A stretch of 64,000 nucleotides of DNA from Pedobacter suwonensis (GCF_900111825.1 NZ_FOJM01000012.1:124001-188000), one strand, 5' to 3'; numbered from the stretch's first letter, positions 15,309-23,808 are shown. Translations and numbers: made by a program. The notes: a model not told the origin generated them from the letters alone.

Positions 15309-17158
15309 TATTTTATTTTTAAAGCAAAGAAAAAAGTGGCACCCTCTCCAGCAGTGCTTTCTACCCAAATCCTGCCGCCCTCACTTTTTATAATTTCAGC
15401 TGAGATGTAAAGGCCTAAGCCCAAACCCGGGTAGGTATGTTGCAAGTTACCATCTACACGGTAAAACTGGTCGAAAACCAGGTGTTGCAAATCCTCTGAA
15501 ATACCAATACCATAATCCCTGACACTTAATATTACTTCACCGTTTTGGCTATAGGTAGCAACATCTATTTCATCGGCATCGGTGGAGTATTTAATTGCAT
15601 TAGATAAAAAATTAGTAATAACCTGTCCAATGCGTTCTTTATCAGCGAAAACGATGGCATTACTTTCCAGGTTACAAATGATCTTATGTTTTGAACTGAT
15701 ATGCTGCATTTCATCTACAATATCTTCAACAACAGCATCAAAATCAAATTCAATTGGGTTGAAAGTCATTTTACCGGATTGAATTTTGGTTACATCAAGT
15801 AAATCGCCGATCAGGCCCGTTAACCGGTTCAGCTGCTGGTCCATTTTACGTACCATTGTCGCCTTTTTTTCGTCTCCCTCACTCCTGATCATGCGTTCAA
15901 GCACCTGGGCATACGCTTTGATACTGGTTACGGGTGTTTTTAACTCATGACTGGCGATCCCTAAAAATTCATCTTTTTGCTGTTGCAGCTGCACTAGCTT
16001 TGTCACATCCGTTGCAGCGTGGATAATGGCATACACTTGCCCATTAGCATCTTTTATCGGTTTATAGGTAAAGCTGAACCAGCGCTTTTGTTCTTTACCA
16101 TCAATAATCACCAGGAATTCTTCCTGATCAGCATGGTAACTTATTCCTGTTTGATATACCTTTTTCAAAGTTTCAACTGATGGCTGTAAGTTTAATTCAG
16201 GTATGGCCTCAGCAACGGTTTTACCGATTACGCTTTTATCCTTTCCCCAAAACCGGAGCATTTCATCGTTCGCAAGGCTGATTACCATGTTTTCTGTTTC
16301 ATAGTAGGCCGTGGCCATCGGTATATCATACATAAAGTTGCGAAAGCGTTCTTCGCTTTTAGCAGCCTCCATTTTTGATACAACCTGTAAGGTAATTTCG
16401 TTAGCGACTACCATAATGCCGGTAACCTCTCCATCCTGACCAAATATTGGATCGTAAACAAAGTTGAAATAAAAATCATCTTCAACCCCGTTATGCTCCA
16501 ATCGGGCTTTCGTTTCGTAGCCATAGTGAGCAACACCGCTGTTGTAAACCTGCTGTAACAATTCTGGAAAAGGCTGGTTGGCAATTTCAGGCAATCCATC
16601 TAAAAGTTTTAAACCGATTACAGCTTTACTTTTCCTCCATATCTTTAACAGATCATCATTGGCATCTTCTATAATCAGGTCTCTGCCTTTTAAAATTCCA
16701 ATAGCCACAGGCGCATCGTAAATCATCTGCCTTAACAAGGCTTCACTCTGCTCTACTTTAAACTTTGCATTTACTAATTCGGTCACATCTGTAGCATTAT
16801 TTAAAATACCCCATACATTACCATCTGAATCAAGCAGCGGTTTATAAGTAAAATCGAAATAAAAAGTTTGGAGTACATTATCATTTAATAGCACGGCCTT
16901 GTCTTCTTTAGCTTCATAAGGCATGCCGGTACTTCTTACCTGTTTAAGAATATCAAGAAAGGGTTGATCTTTCAACTCCGGCAGCGCAAGAGCCAATTCT
17001 TGACCTATTACAGATGCGTCTCTTCCCCAGGCTTTAAGCATAGCCTTGTTGGCTACCTCTATAATCATATTTTCTCCGGTATAAAGCGCAATGGGCATTG
17101 GAGACTCCTCTATAAGCGTATTAAAAATATTGGCTTTATCGGCGAGATTAGTTTGCAT
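15308..17158 (-). CDS. Sensor histidine kinase with three PAS domains
   Basis: A 616-residue soluble kinase with no membrane helix. Three consecutive PAS/PAC units (about residues 8-130, 135-255 and 265-385) share the pattern MIIEVANKAMLKAWGRD...VIGQ and WGILNNATDVTEL. A HisKA domain follows with the phospho-accepting His in IASHELKTPVTSIKAYAQ (H404), then an ATPase domain with N box (NFLSNAIKYS), DYGIGI and GLGLGLYIS. The longest reading frame begins at a TTG (17176) lying inside the promoter box, so ATG 17158 is the start used here. No response regulator is adjacent, so the partner is elsewhere; the signal is unknown. Confidence 0.93.
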   Translation of the reverse strand: MQTNLADKANIFNTLIEESPMPIALYTGENMIIEVANKAMLKAWGRDASVIGQELALALPELKDQPFLDILKQVRSTGMPYEAKEDKAVLLNDNVLQTFYFDFTYKPLLDSDGNVWGILNNATDVTELVNAKFKVEQSEALLRQMIYDAPVAIGILKGRDLIIEDANDDLLKIWRKSKAVIGLKLLDGLPEIANQPFPELLQQVYNSGVAHYGYETKARLEHNGVEDDFYFNFVYDPIFGQDGEVTGIMVVANEITLQVVSKMEAAKSEERFRNFMYDIPMATAYYETENMVISLANDEMLRFWGKDKSVIGKTVAEAIPELNLQPSVETLKKVYQTGISYHADQEEFLVIIDGKEQKRWFSFTYKPIKDANGQVYAIIHAATDVTKLVQLQQQKDEFLGIASHELKTPVTSIKAYAQVLERMIRSEGDEKKATMVRKMDQQLNRLTGLIGDLLDVTKIQSGKMTFNPIEFDFDAVVEDIVDEMQHISSKHKIICNLESNAIVFADKERIGQVITNFLSNAIKYSTDADEIDVATYSQNGEVILSVRDYGIGISEDLQHLVFDQFYRVDGNLQHTYPGLGLGLYISAEIIKSEGGRIWVESTAGEGATFFFALKIK

Positions 17159-17173
17159 AATTGGGATAAAAGA

Positions 17174-17181
17174 CAAATATA
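17174..17181 (-). promoter_or_regulatory. -7 box of the histidine kinase
   Basis: On the - strand TATATTTG matches TAnnTTTG exactly, 15 nt ahead of the ATG at 17158. It overlaps the TTG that opens the longest ORF, which rules that start out. Confidence 0.65.
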
Positions 17182-17190
17182 GTTGCTTTT

Positions 17191-18234
17191 TTACTTGCTA
17201 CCAGATTTTAAAAAAGATAATAACACCTTTTCATTATGCTCTAAACTCACCTTTCCTTTAAGTGCATGGTTATTCATTTTTTTAAGGTATTTTTCAAGCT
17301 GATTATTCTCGTAAGCCGTAAGCAAAAGCGGATAAACGTAAGAGCTTTTACATACCGCCCGGGTGTTACCTAATTTTTTGGCTACACAATCTAAAACGGC
17401 AACAATTTGTTTTTTACTATTTAAACCTGCATTTTCATTCACCTGGCATTGGGCAAACTGCCGAAGGGCTTCGAGGGTACCTCCCCAGGTTCTGAAATCT
17501 TTCGCCGTGAAATCATCGCCTGTAATTTCTTTAATATAGGCATTTATTTTACCGGAATCGATGCTTTTATGTTCGCCATCAGGTGTATAAAACTGAAAAA
17601 GCTCCTGACCAGGAATATCACGGCATTTTTTAACGAGTTTTGCCAGCGAACGATCGTTAAGTTCCAGTTTTTGCTGCACGCCTTTTTTTCCCACAAAATC
17701 CATGGTAATTTTACTTCCGTTTATTTTTACATGCTTATCACGTAGGGTGGTAAGGCCAAAAGATCCATACAGCTGTTTGTAGCTTTCATTTCCTACCCTG
17801 ATTAATGTTTTTTGAAGTACATCTACCGAAATAGCCAGTACCTTCCGTTCGTCGAAATCTTTGCGGCGGAGGTCTTTCTGTAGATTTTTCCTGGCTTTTG
17901 GCAGAGATTTCCCAAACTCAAGCAGGCGGAAATATTTATCCTCCGCACGTCGGCTGGTCCATTTTGCATGGTACTTGTATTGTTTTCGTCCCGCAGCATC
18001 AATTCCCGTCACCTGTAAATAAGCATTGGGTTTATTGGCAATCCATACATTTTGCCATGCTGGCGGAATAACCAGCGTTTTAATACGGTCCAGGTGTTTG
18101 TCATCTGTAACTTTATTACCGTCTTTATCTACATAATAAAATTTTCCTGGTTTTCCTTTACGGTAAATACCAGGCATGGCATCAGTTACATATACCAATC
18201 CGCTCGCTTTTACAACATCTTTACCTTGTACCAT
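17191..18234 (-). CDS. DNA topoisomerase IB
   Basis: A 347-residue type IB topoisomerase of the poxvirus/bacterial kind, which relaxes supercoils through a 3'-phosphotyrosyl link. Visible catalytic features are RVGNESY (first Arg), the Lys-rich strand DKHVKINGSKITMDFVGKKG, FRTWGGTLEAL (second Arg) and the Tyr nucleophile in CKSSYVYPLLL (Y299). The N-terminal domain has GKFYYVDKDGN and IPPAWQNVWIANKPNAYLQVTGIDAAGRKQ. Length fits the bacterial family. It is divergent from fmt and shares an overlapping promoter region with it. Confidence 0.94.
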   Translation of the reverse strand: MVQGKDVVKASGLVYVTDAMPGIYRKGKPGKFYYVDKDGNKVTDDKHLDRIKTLVIPPAWQNVWIANKPNAYLQVTGIDAAGRKQYKYHAKWTSRRAEDKYFRLLEFGKSLPKARKNLQKDLRRKDFDERKVLAISVDVLQKTLIRVGNESYKQLYGSFGLTTLRDKHVKINGSKITMDFVGKKGVQQKLELNDRSLAKLVKKCRDIPGQELFQFYTPDGEHKSIDSGKINAYIKEITGDDFTAKDFRTWGGTLEALRQFAQCQVNENAGLNSKKQIVAVLDCVAKKLGNTRAVCKSSYVYPLLLTAYENNQLEKYLKKMNNHALKGKVSLEHNEKVLLSFLKSGSK

Positions 18235-18265
18235 TTTTTGGCTATAAGTATGGGTTTATTTTTAG

Positions 18266-18281
18266 TTATTTTGCAAAACTA
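18266..18281. promoter_or_regulatory. Back-to-back -7 boxes of topoisomerase IB and fmt
   Basis: On the - strand TAGTTTTG (18281-18274) matches the -7 consensus for topoisomerase IB. Immediately next to it on the + strand is TTATTTTG (18266-18273), a one-mismatch box for fmt. Each start point would fall on or near the other box, so the two promoters probably exclude each other. Confidence 0.5.
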
Positions 18282-18323
18282 AACGTGGATGACCACGTTA
18301 TTTCAGAAACACAACACTTTCAT

Positions 18324-19232
18324 ATGAAAATAGTTTTTATGGGTACGCCCGATTTTGCGGTAGCCTCTTTAGATGCCTTGGTACAAGCCAATTTTGATGT
18401 GGTTGCAGTGGTTACTGCGCCAGACAAGCCTGCAGGGCGTGGGCAGAAACTAAGTGAAAGTGCGGTAAAAAAATACGCGGTAGAAAAAGGGATTCCTGTT
18501 CTGCAACCCGAAAAATTAAAAAATCCTGAATTTATTGAGCAACTCAAATCATATCAGGCAGATTTACAGGTAGTGGTGGCTTTTAGAATGTTACCAGAAG
18601 TGGTATGGAATATGCCGCCAAAAGGAACCATTAATCTTCATGGATCGCTCTTACCGCAATACCGGGGTGCGGCTCCAATAAACCACGCCATCATAAATGG
18701 AGAAAAAGAGAGTGGCGTAACCACTTTTTTCCTCACACATGAAATTGATACCGGCAATATTATCCTAAGCGAAAGTACCCCAATCGCTGATAACGAAACC
18801 GCTGGCGACCTGCATGATAAACTGATGCACATTGGTGCTAACCTATTAGTAAAAACGCTTAAAGCCATTGAGGCCGGTGAGGTTAGCGAACAACCGCAGC
18901 CACAAAGTGGCAACTTAAAACATGCGCCGAAAATTTTTAAAGAAGATTGCAAAATCGACTGGAACAACCCGGTACAAATGATATATAACTTAATCCGCGG
19001 GTTAAGCCCATATCCTACCGCCTTTACTTTTTTAAATGATAAAACCTTAAAAATATTTAAGGCCGAAATAGAGCATAAAGAACCAGGTATTGTTGCCGGA
19101 GGCTTTTTAACCGACGGCAAAACTTTTTTAAAATTCGCCGCTAAAGATGGTTTTATCAAACTATTGAATATTCAGTATGAGGGCAAAAAACGCATGCCGA
19201 TAGAAGATTTTTTAAGAGGAATACGGTTGTAG
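18324..19232 (+). CDS. fmt: Methionyl-tRNA formyltransferase
   Basis: A 302-residue enzyme that formylates initiator Met-tRNA using 10-formyl-tetrahydrofolate. The start MKIVFMGTPDFAVASLDAL is typical; the frame opens earlier at 18285, but that extension lacks family similarity, so ATG 18324 is chosen. Catalytic features are NLHGSLLPQYRGAAPINHAI (Asn, His) and THEIDTGNI (Asp). The C-terminal tRNA-binding domain has IYNLIRGLSPYPTAFTF and ends MPIEDFLRGIRL. It is monocistronic. The stop TAG runs directly into an AGTC heptad array. Confidence 0.96.
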   Translation: MKIVFMGTPDFAVASLDALVQANFDVVAVVTAPDKPAGRGQKLSESAVKKYAVEKGIPVLQPEKLKNPEFIEQLKSYQADLQVVVAFRMLPEVVWNMPPKGTINLHGSLLPQYRGAAPINHAIINGEKESGVTTFFLTHEIDTGNIILSESTPIADNETAGDLHDKLMHIGANLLVKTLKAIEAGEVSEQPQPQSGNLKHAPKIFKEDCKIDWNNPVQMIYNLIRGLSPYPTAFTFLNDKTLKIFKAEIEHKEPGIVAGGFLTDGKTFLKFAAKDGFIKLLNIQYEGKKRMPIEDFLRGIRL

Positions 19233-19283
19233 GTAGTCCTTAGTCTAAAGTCTTTAGTCCGAAGTCATCAGTCTGGAGTCGAA
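19231..19283 (+). repeat. Exact (AGTCNNN)7 heptad array at the fmt stop codon
   Basis: AGTC occurs at 19235, 19242, 19249, 19256, 19263, 19270 and 19277: seven units exactly 7 bp apart with three free bases in each. The stop TAG and the array are joined as TAGGTAGTC, the same nine bases as at the relA/spoT stop. No perfect repeat unit exists, only the fixed core and period. Confidence 0.8.
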
Positions 19284-19385
19284 TAACTTATATTACATGT
19301 CATCCTGAATGCAATGAAGGATCTTTTAAATAAAGCTAGATTTTTTATTTAAGAAATCATACTTCGATCATCCGCCTGCAACGGG

Positions 19386-19495
19386 CAGCGTTATCCCGAT
19401 TAGGAACTGTTTATCCTGAAGGAAATTTTATCGGGATTAAGCAAAAGGCGGGACTAGCGGAACCGAAGCACCACAAACATTGCTTTCTAAAAAAG
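19386..19495. repeat. 110-bp direct repeat, copy 1
   Basis: This copy and the one at 19681-19790 align without gaps (offset 295) with few mismatches. Each holds an internal hairpin built on ATCCCGAT / ATCGGGAT. They lie in the 621-base gap between fmt and the class IV aminotransferase, which otherwise contains the heptad array, a half hairpin near 19298 (TGTCATCCTGAATG) and a CTGCCAATTTGAAGGAATTGGCAT inverted repeat at about 19596-19619. I see no gene there. Confidence 0.8.
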
Positions 19496-19680
19496 AAGTG
19501 GGATAAACCTGTGCATGAAGACCTTAGTTCATTATTCTTTTTGGAAAGCAGTAACAGTAGCTTTTACGTTAATACAGCCCCGCTCCCGCTTCTGCCAATT
19601 TGAAGGAATTGGCATCCCGCTTTGATCGGGTTTAGGTGGCGCAATCTGTGCATGGTCCAAAGTCAAATAAACCCGACCGA

Positions 19681-19790
19681 CAGCGTTATCCCGATTAGGA
19701 ACTGTTTATCCTGAAGGAAATTTTATCGGGATTAAGCAAAGGGCGGAACTAGCGGAACCGAAGCACCACAAGCTTTGCTTTCCAAAAAAG
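19681..19790. repeat. 110-bp direct repeat, copy 2
   Basis: Second copy of the unit at 19386-19495, starting CAGCGTTATCCCG and ending in AAAAAAG. The hairpin ATCCCGAT...ATCGGGAT is conserved. The sequence between the copies holds a GAAGGAATTGGCATCCCG element that recurs near 26895. Confidence 0.8.
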
Positions 19791-19853
19791 TAATGAGTGC
19801 TTCAGTAAATAAACAACCAAACACAAATAAATCAATGACTAATGAACTTATAA

Positions 19854-20693
19854 CTAAATGGCGTTCAGCTTCTCCGACAAAAACTTCGAAACCTCGTTAA
19901 AATAACGTTTCCTACCATAGCCCATTACCCATTGTATGCCTTGCGTAGCATTGGTAATAAAAACTTCTTCAGCTTCTTTTAAGATTTCCGGATTGATCTG
20001 CGCCTCAATCAAAGGCATATCGTTCATTTTGCACAACTGCATAATAGCTGTACGCATTATGCCGCTGATGCAACCTTCGGCAAGGGCTGGTGTATAAATC
20101 TGTTTGTTGTACACCACAAAAACATTTGCACTGATGCTTTCGCAAAGAAAACCATATTGATTCAGGATCATGGCCTCATCCAGGCGGTGCTGACTTTTAA
20201 AAAGCCCGGCCATAACATAAAGCAGTGCATTAGCTGTTTTAAAATTCGAGAGTTTATTAACTGGTTTGGTCATTTCGTCAAAAACATCAATGATCAAGCC
20301 TTTGCTGTTTAACTCGTATGTAGAGGCTTTTAGCGGAATACCCTCCAGAATATAACCAGCTTTATTAATTTCAGGTGTGTATACTCCAGCCCCTCCCCTG
20401 TAAACAGAAAGTCGGAACCGAACATTGCCGTTCCATTTGTTCCTTTTTGTCAAATCAGCTGTTTTCTGGCGCAGAAAATAATCGTCCATCAAAGCATGTC
20501 CGTCTATTTTTAGTGCTTTCATGCCAGCACTTAACCGATCAGCATGTAAGTCCGCAAATTGCAGCTTATTATTGATCATGCGCATACTTTCAAACAATCC
20601 ATCGCCAAATTTGAAACTTCGGTTAGCCGCTGTCAAAATTGGGGCATCAACCGCCTGAAATTCATCATTAAATAAGAGGTACTCTTGAAGCAT
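19854..20693 (-). CDS. Class IV aminotransferase (PabC/BCAT/D-alanine transaminase family)
   Basis: A 279-residue PLP enzyme of fold type IV. Visible features are ANRSFKFGDGLFESMRMINN near the start, GNVRFRLSVYRGGAG, SNFKTANALLYVMAG (candidate PLP-binding Lys), the Glu in DEAMILNQYGFLCESISANVFVV, and the phosphate-binding GCISGIMRTAIMQL. The family includes aminodeoxychorismate lyase (PabC), branched-chain and D-amino-acid transaminases. PabC is plausible because a PabB gene lies at 36.8 kb and no glutamine-fused form is seen, but sequence alone does not decide. The 3-nt spacing after the RluD gene indicates cotranscription. Confidence 0.82.
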   Translation of the reverse strand: MLQEYLLFNDEFQAVDAPILTAANRSFKFGDGLFESMRMINNKLQFADLHADRLSAGMKALKIDGHALMDDYFLRQKTADLTKRNKWNGNVRFRLSVYRGGAGVYTPEINKAGYILEGIPLKASTYELNSKGLIIDVFDEMTKPVNKLSNFKTANALLYVMAGLFKSQHRLDEAMILNQYGFLCESISANVFVVYNKQIYTPALAEGCISGIMRTAIMQLCKMNDMPLIEAQINPEILKEAEEVFITNATQGIQWVMGYGRKRYFNEVSKFLSEKLNAI

Positions 20694-20696
20694 ATT

Positions 20697-21725
20697 TTAT
20701 GATGTTGCGATATAATTTTCCCATTTGGTTAATCCGGCTTTAAAATCGGGTGGTAACGGCGATTCGAAATACATGTACTCTTTAGTAGTGGGATGGATAA
20801 AACCCAAACTTTGCGCATGCAGGGCCTGACGGGGCAGCAATTCAAAACAATTATCTACAAACTGTTTGTATTTATTAAACGTAGTACCTTTTAAAATCTT
20901 ATCACCACCATACATGGCATCGTTGAACAAGGGATGACCAATGTGTTGCATGTGAGCCCTGATCTGGTGCGTACGACCAGTTTCGAGTTCGCAACTGATC
21001 AAAGTAACATATCCCAACCGCTTTAGTACTTTATAATGCGTTACAGACCATTTGCCTTTTTCTTCATCATCGTAAATATCCATTACACGGCGATCCTTTA
21101 CACTACGGCCAATATAACCTGTAACGGTACCATCATTTTCAATATCGCCCCAAACCAACGCAATATATTTACGGGTAATGCTGTGATCGAAAAACTGGCG
21201 CGCAAGGTGTGTAATCGACTTTTCATTTTTACTGATCAACAGTAAGCCTGAAGTATCTTTATCAATGCGGTGCACCAGGCCCGGGCGGCCGTCATTTCCG
21301 GGTAGCTGAGGGAGTTGCTCAAAATGGAATGCCAAAGCATTAACCAATGTTCCGGTATAATTATTGAAACCAGGATGTACAACCATCCCGGCAGGCTTGT
21401 TTACCACGAGTAAATCACCATCCTCGTAAATAATATCCAGTGGAATATCTTCGGGATAAACTTCTGTATCTCGTGGCGGATGAGGTAAAACGATAGATAT
21501 TTCATCAAAAGGCTTAACTTTATAACTGGCCTTTATCTGTTTCTGGTTAACCAGTACGTTTCCTGCATCAATTGCATTTTGAATACGGTTTCTCGAGGCA
21601 TTTTCTACACGTACCATCAAAAATTTATCGATACGCAGTAACGACTGCCCTTTATCCACAATAATTTTTAAATGTTCGTATAATTCCTGTTCTTCTGATT
21701 CCTGCAATCCAGCCACATTTTCCAT
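20697..21725 (-). CDS. rluD: RluA family pseudouridine synthase (RluD-like)
   Basis: A 342-residue enzyme that makes pseudouridines in large-subunit rRNA. An N-terminal S4 RNA-binding domain (RIDKFLMVRVENASRNRIQNAIDAGNVLVN) is followed by the catalytic motif GLVHRIDKDTSGLLLISKN with the Asp nucleophile (~residue 150), then RKYIALVWG, ELETGRTHQIRAHMQHIGHPLFND and HAQSLGFIHP. The S4 plus motif set is that of RluD. The frame opens at 21752, but a -7 box lies at 21737-21730, so ATG 21725 is used; this leaves only four bases between box and ATG. Confidence 0.9.
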   Translation of the reverse strand: MENVAGLQESEEQELYEHLKIIVDKGQSLLRIDKFLMVRVENASRNRIQNAIDAGNVLVNQKQIKASYKVKPFDEISIVLPHPPRDTEVYPEDIPLDIIYEDGDLLVVNKPAGMVVHPGFNNYTGTLVNALAFHFEQLPQLPGNDGRPGLVHRIDKDTSGLLLISKNEKSITHLARQFFDHSITRKYIALVWGDIENDGTVTGYIGRSVKDRRVMDIYDDEEKGKWSVTHYKVLKRLGYVTLISCELETGRTHQIRAHMQHIGHPLFNDAMYGGDKILKGTTFNKYKQFVDNCFELLPRQALHAQSLGFIHPTTKEYMYFESPLPPDFKAGLTKWENYIATS

Positions 21726-21729
21726 GGCG

Positions 21730-21737
21730 CAAAAATA
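21730..21737 (-). promoter_or_regulatory. -7 box of rluD, four bases from the start codon
   Basis: On the - strand TATTTTTG matches TAnnTTTG exactly, and the ATG begins after only CGCC. Transcription would start at or next to the A of ATG, suggesting a leaderless message. Confidence 0.6.
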
Positions 21738-21829
21738 AACTTTTAACTTCAAGATTTTTTTAATGATTGCAGTTTTCGCAAAAACAGCATTATATTTACT
21801 AACAATGAAAATCTTTTAAATCTTCCTCT

Positions 21830-22861
21830 ATGAAAAAACACTACACCTTAAAGGCGATGTGTGCCTTAATGTTATTGATTACGGCTCAAAAGGCTAATGC
21901 ACAACAGAATGTTGGAGACCTTTTTAAGTCTGGTCCCGCCGATGCGACTAAATTAATCAATGCTTATTTCGATCCCTTATACAAAGGTTTGGGCATTGGC
22001 TTAACGGATGGCTGGAGTAATACCGCAAAATCTAAAGGTTTGTTAAAATTCGATGCCCGCTTTTCGGTTTCCGGCGCCTTTGTGCCACAATCAGCCCGCA
22101 GCTATGATGTAAATACGCTGGGCCTGAACAATATCAGGCCGGCAGTTGGTGCGTCGTCTATAGGGCCGACTGCTTTTGGCAATGACGAGGTTGGCGGAAA
22201 GATGCAGATCTATACCAGTAACGGAAATAAAACAAACTCATTTTTCAATCTTCCAAAAGGTTTAGGCTTTCACGTTGTACCTGCGGTACAATTACAGGCT
22301 ACTTTGGGGCTACCCAAAAATATTGACATTACCTTACGGGCAATGCCAAAGATTAAATTAGGAAATGATTTGGGTAATTTATCAATGATCGGCTTTGGTG
22401 CAAAAGTAGAATTGCTGCCACTTTTTATGGGTTCGACTACAGAGAAATTAATCCCGGTTGATATTGCTGTAGCAGGAGGATTTACCCAATACAAATATAA
22501 TTTGCCGTTGAATATTAATAATAACGCAAATTCAGACCAACGCATTGATGCCAAGTTCAATGGTGTAAATTTTGACGCCATCGTATCGAAACAAATTCTA
22601 TTCTTTACGCCATTTGCAAGTGTCGGGTATCAAACGTCGAATACAGATTTAAAGGCTTTGGGTACCTACTCTTTTGATACCGGTGATGACCAATCAGTAA
22701 ACTACACCGACCCGATTGCTGTAAATCAAAGGGATATCAATGGCGTAAGAGCAAGTTTAGGCTTTCAGCTAAAGTTTGGTTTCTTTAAGTTTTACGGTTC
22801 CTATACGCAGGCCAAATACAGCATGGTTAATGCCGGTATCGGTTTAGGCATTGGCAAATAA
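21830..22861 (+). CDS. Exported DUF6588-like protein, probably outer-membrane barrel
   Basis: A 343-residue protein with a signal peptide (residues 1-24, ending ANAQ). The rest is rich in alternating hydrophobic and polar strands and Gly/aromatic turns (for example LKFDARFSVSGAFVP, IDITLRAMPKIKLG, FGAKVELLPLFM, SLGFQLKFGFFKFYGSYTQAKYSMVNAGIGLGI). This fits an outer-membrane beta barrel, and the overall pattern resembles the Bacteroidota family DUF6588, although I cannot confirm that match. Function unknown. A strong terminator follows. Confidence 0.7.
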   Translation: MKKHYTLKAMCALMLLITAQKANAQQNVGDLFKSGPADATKLINAYFDPLYKGLGIGLTDGWSNTAKSKGLLKFDARFSVSGAFVPQSARSYDVNTLGLNNIRPAVGASSIGPTAFGNDEVGGKMQIYTSNGNKTNSFFNLPKGLGFHVVPAVQLQATLGLPKNIDITLRAMPKIKLGNDLGNLSMIGFGAKVELLPLFMGSTTEKLIPVDIAVAGGFTQYKYNLPLNINNNANSDQRIDAKFNGVNFDAIVSKQILFFTPFASVGYQTSNTDLKALGTYSFDTGDDQSVNYTDPIAVNQRDINGVRASLGFQLKFGFFKFYGSYTQAKYSMVNAGIGLGIGK

Positions 22862-22887
22862 AAAACTTACAGGCATAATAATGGTTC

Positions 22888-22922
22888 AAAAACACCTGAA
22901 ATATTTCAGGTGTTTTTTATTT
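22888..22922 (+). terminator. Intrinsic terminator with 15-bp perfect stem
   Basis: AAAAACACCTGAAAT pairs perfectly with ATTTCAGGTGTTTTT (22888-22917), followed by ATTTTT. It ends the DUF6588-like gene and lies seven bases before the likely GTG start of the next gene. Confidence 0.85.
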
Positions 22923-22928
22923 TTACAC

Positions 22929-23798
22929 GTGTTTGAAGAAATATATAGCCCGGTACAGAAAATAGCATTTCCACCTTTAAAAAACCTGTTCGTTAAAAGG
23001 GATGATCTTATAGACCCTTACATTTCGGGCAATAAATGGCGTAAACTCAAACATATTCTAGCTAAAGCCAAAGCCGACCGCAAGACGCACCTTGTTACTT
23101 TCGGTGGTGCTTACTCGAATCACCTGGTCGCTACAGCAGCTGCAGCATCACGCTCAGGGTTTACATCAACCGCTTTTGTACGTGGGGAAGAAGTAAAAAA
23201 TGAGACGTTATTGCTTTGCCGGTTATTTGGGATGAAACTCATTTTCACCGACCGTGAAAGTTATCGGGATAAGCATAATTTGTTTAATTCAAATTTTGCT
23301 TCTGATGAACAGGCTTATTTTGTAAATGAGGGAGGCGCCTCTATGGAAGCCACTATTGGCTGTGCAGAGATAATTAACGAATTAACAGTCCCTTATGATC
23401 ACATTTTTTGTGCTGCAGGAACGGGAACCACAGCGGCAGGGCTGCTGCGCGGAATTCAGCGGCATGGATTAGACACAAAACTACATATCATCCCTGTGTT
23501 AAAGGGGGCCTCTTTTATTCAGGAAGAAATTGCAAAATACACACCAGTGTCTACTCATCTCAAACTTCATCTTGATTATCATTTTGGTGGCTATGCCAAA
23601 ACCACTCCCGCACTGATTAGTTTCATCAAGAACTTTACGGCAAAAAGCGGACTGCTTTTAGATCCGGTTTATACGGCTAAAATGTTTTATGCCATCCGGG
23701 ATTTAGCAAAACAAGGCATTATTGGCAAAGAAGAAAAGGTATTGGCTATTCATACCGGCGGCCTGATGGGCCTTTTTGGAATGAAGGACAAGTTTTAG
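22929..23798 (+). CDS. ACC deaminase / D-cysteine desulfhydrase family PLP enzyme
   Basis: A cytoplasmic fold-type II PLP enzyme of about 290 residues. It has FVKRDDLIDPYISGNKWRKLKHILAKA with the PLP Lys in NKWRK, FGGAYSNHLVATAAAASRSGF, and the phosphate loop AGTGTTAAGLLRG, all typical of the ACC deaminase/D-cysteine desulfhydrase group. Members cleave ACC or D-cysteine to 2-oxobutyrate or pyruvate plus ammonia; many in Bacteroidota are uncharacterised. The frame opens at 22851 inside the previous gene and through a terminator, so the GTG at 22929, just before the conserved FEEIYSPVQ, is the best start. The 3' end is 10 nt from the convergent HxlR gene. Confidence 0.82.
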   Translation: MFEEIYSPVQKIAFPPLKNLFVKRDDLIDPYISGNKWRKLKHILAKAKADRKTHLVTFGGAYSNHLVATAAAASRSGFTSTAFVRGEEVKNETLLLCRLFGMKLIFTDRESYRDKHNLFNSNFASDEQAYFVNEGGASMEATIGCAEIINELTVPYDHIFCAAGTGTTAAGLLRGIQRHGLDTKLHIIPVLKGASFIQEEIAKYTPVSTHLKLHLDYHFGGYAKTTPALISFIKNFTAKSGLLLDPVYTAKMFYAIRDLAKQGIIGKEEKVLAIHTGGLMGLFGMKDKF

Positions 23799-23808
23799 AA
23801 AGTCCTGC

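Noticed and set aside
18285-18323. Upstream start of fmt
   Set aside because: The first 13 codons show no family similarity; MKIVFMGTP at 18324 is the usual start of Fmt.
18638-19159. A 173-codon open frame on the - strand opposite fmt
   Set aside because: It mirrors the codon usage of the well-supported fmt gene on the + strand, and its protein resembles no family.
22851-22928. Upstream start of the ACC-deaminase-like gene
   Set aside because: The first 26 codons overlap the previous gene's end and a 15-bp terminator; the conserved sequence begins after GTG 22929.
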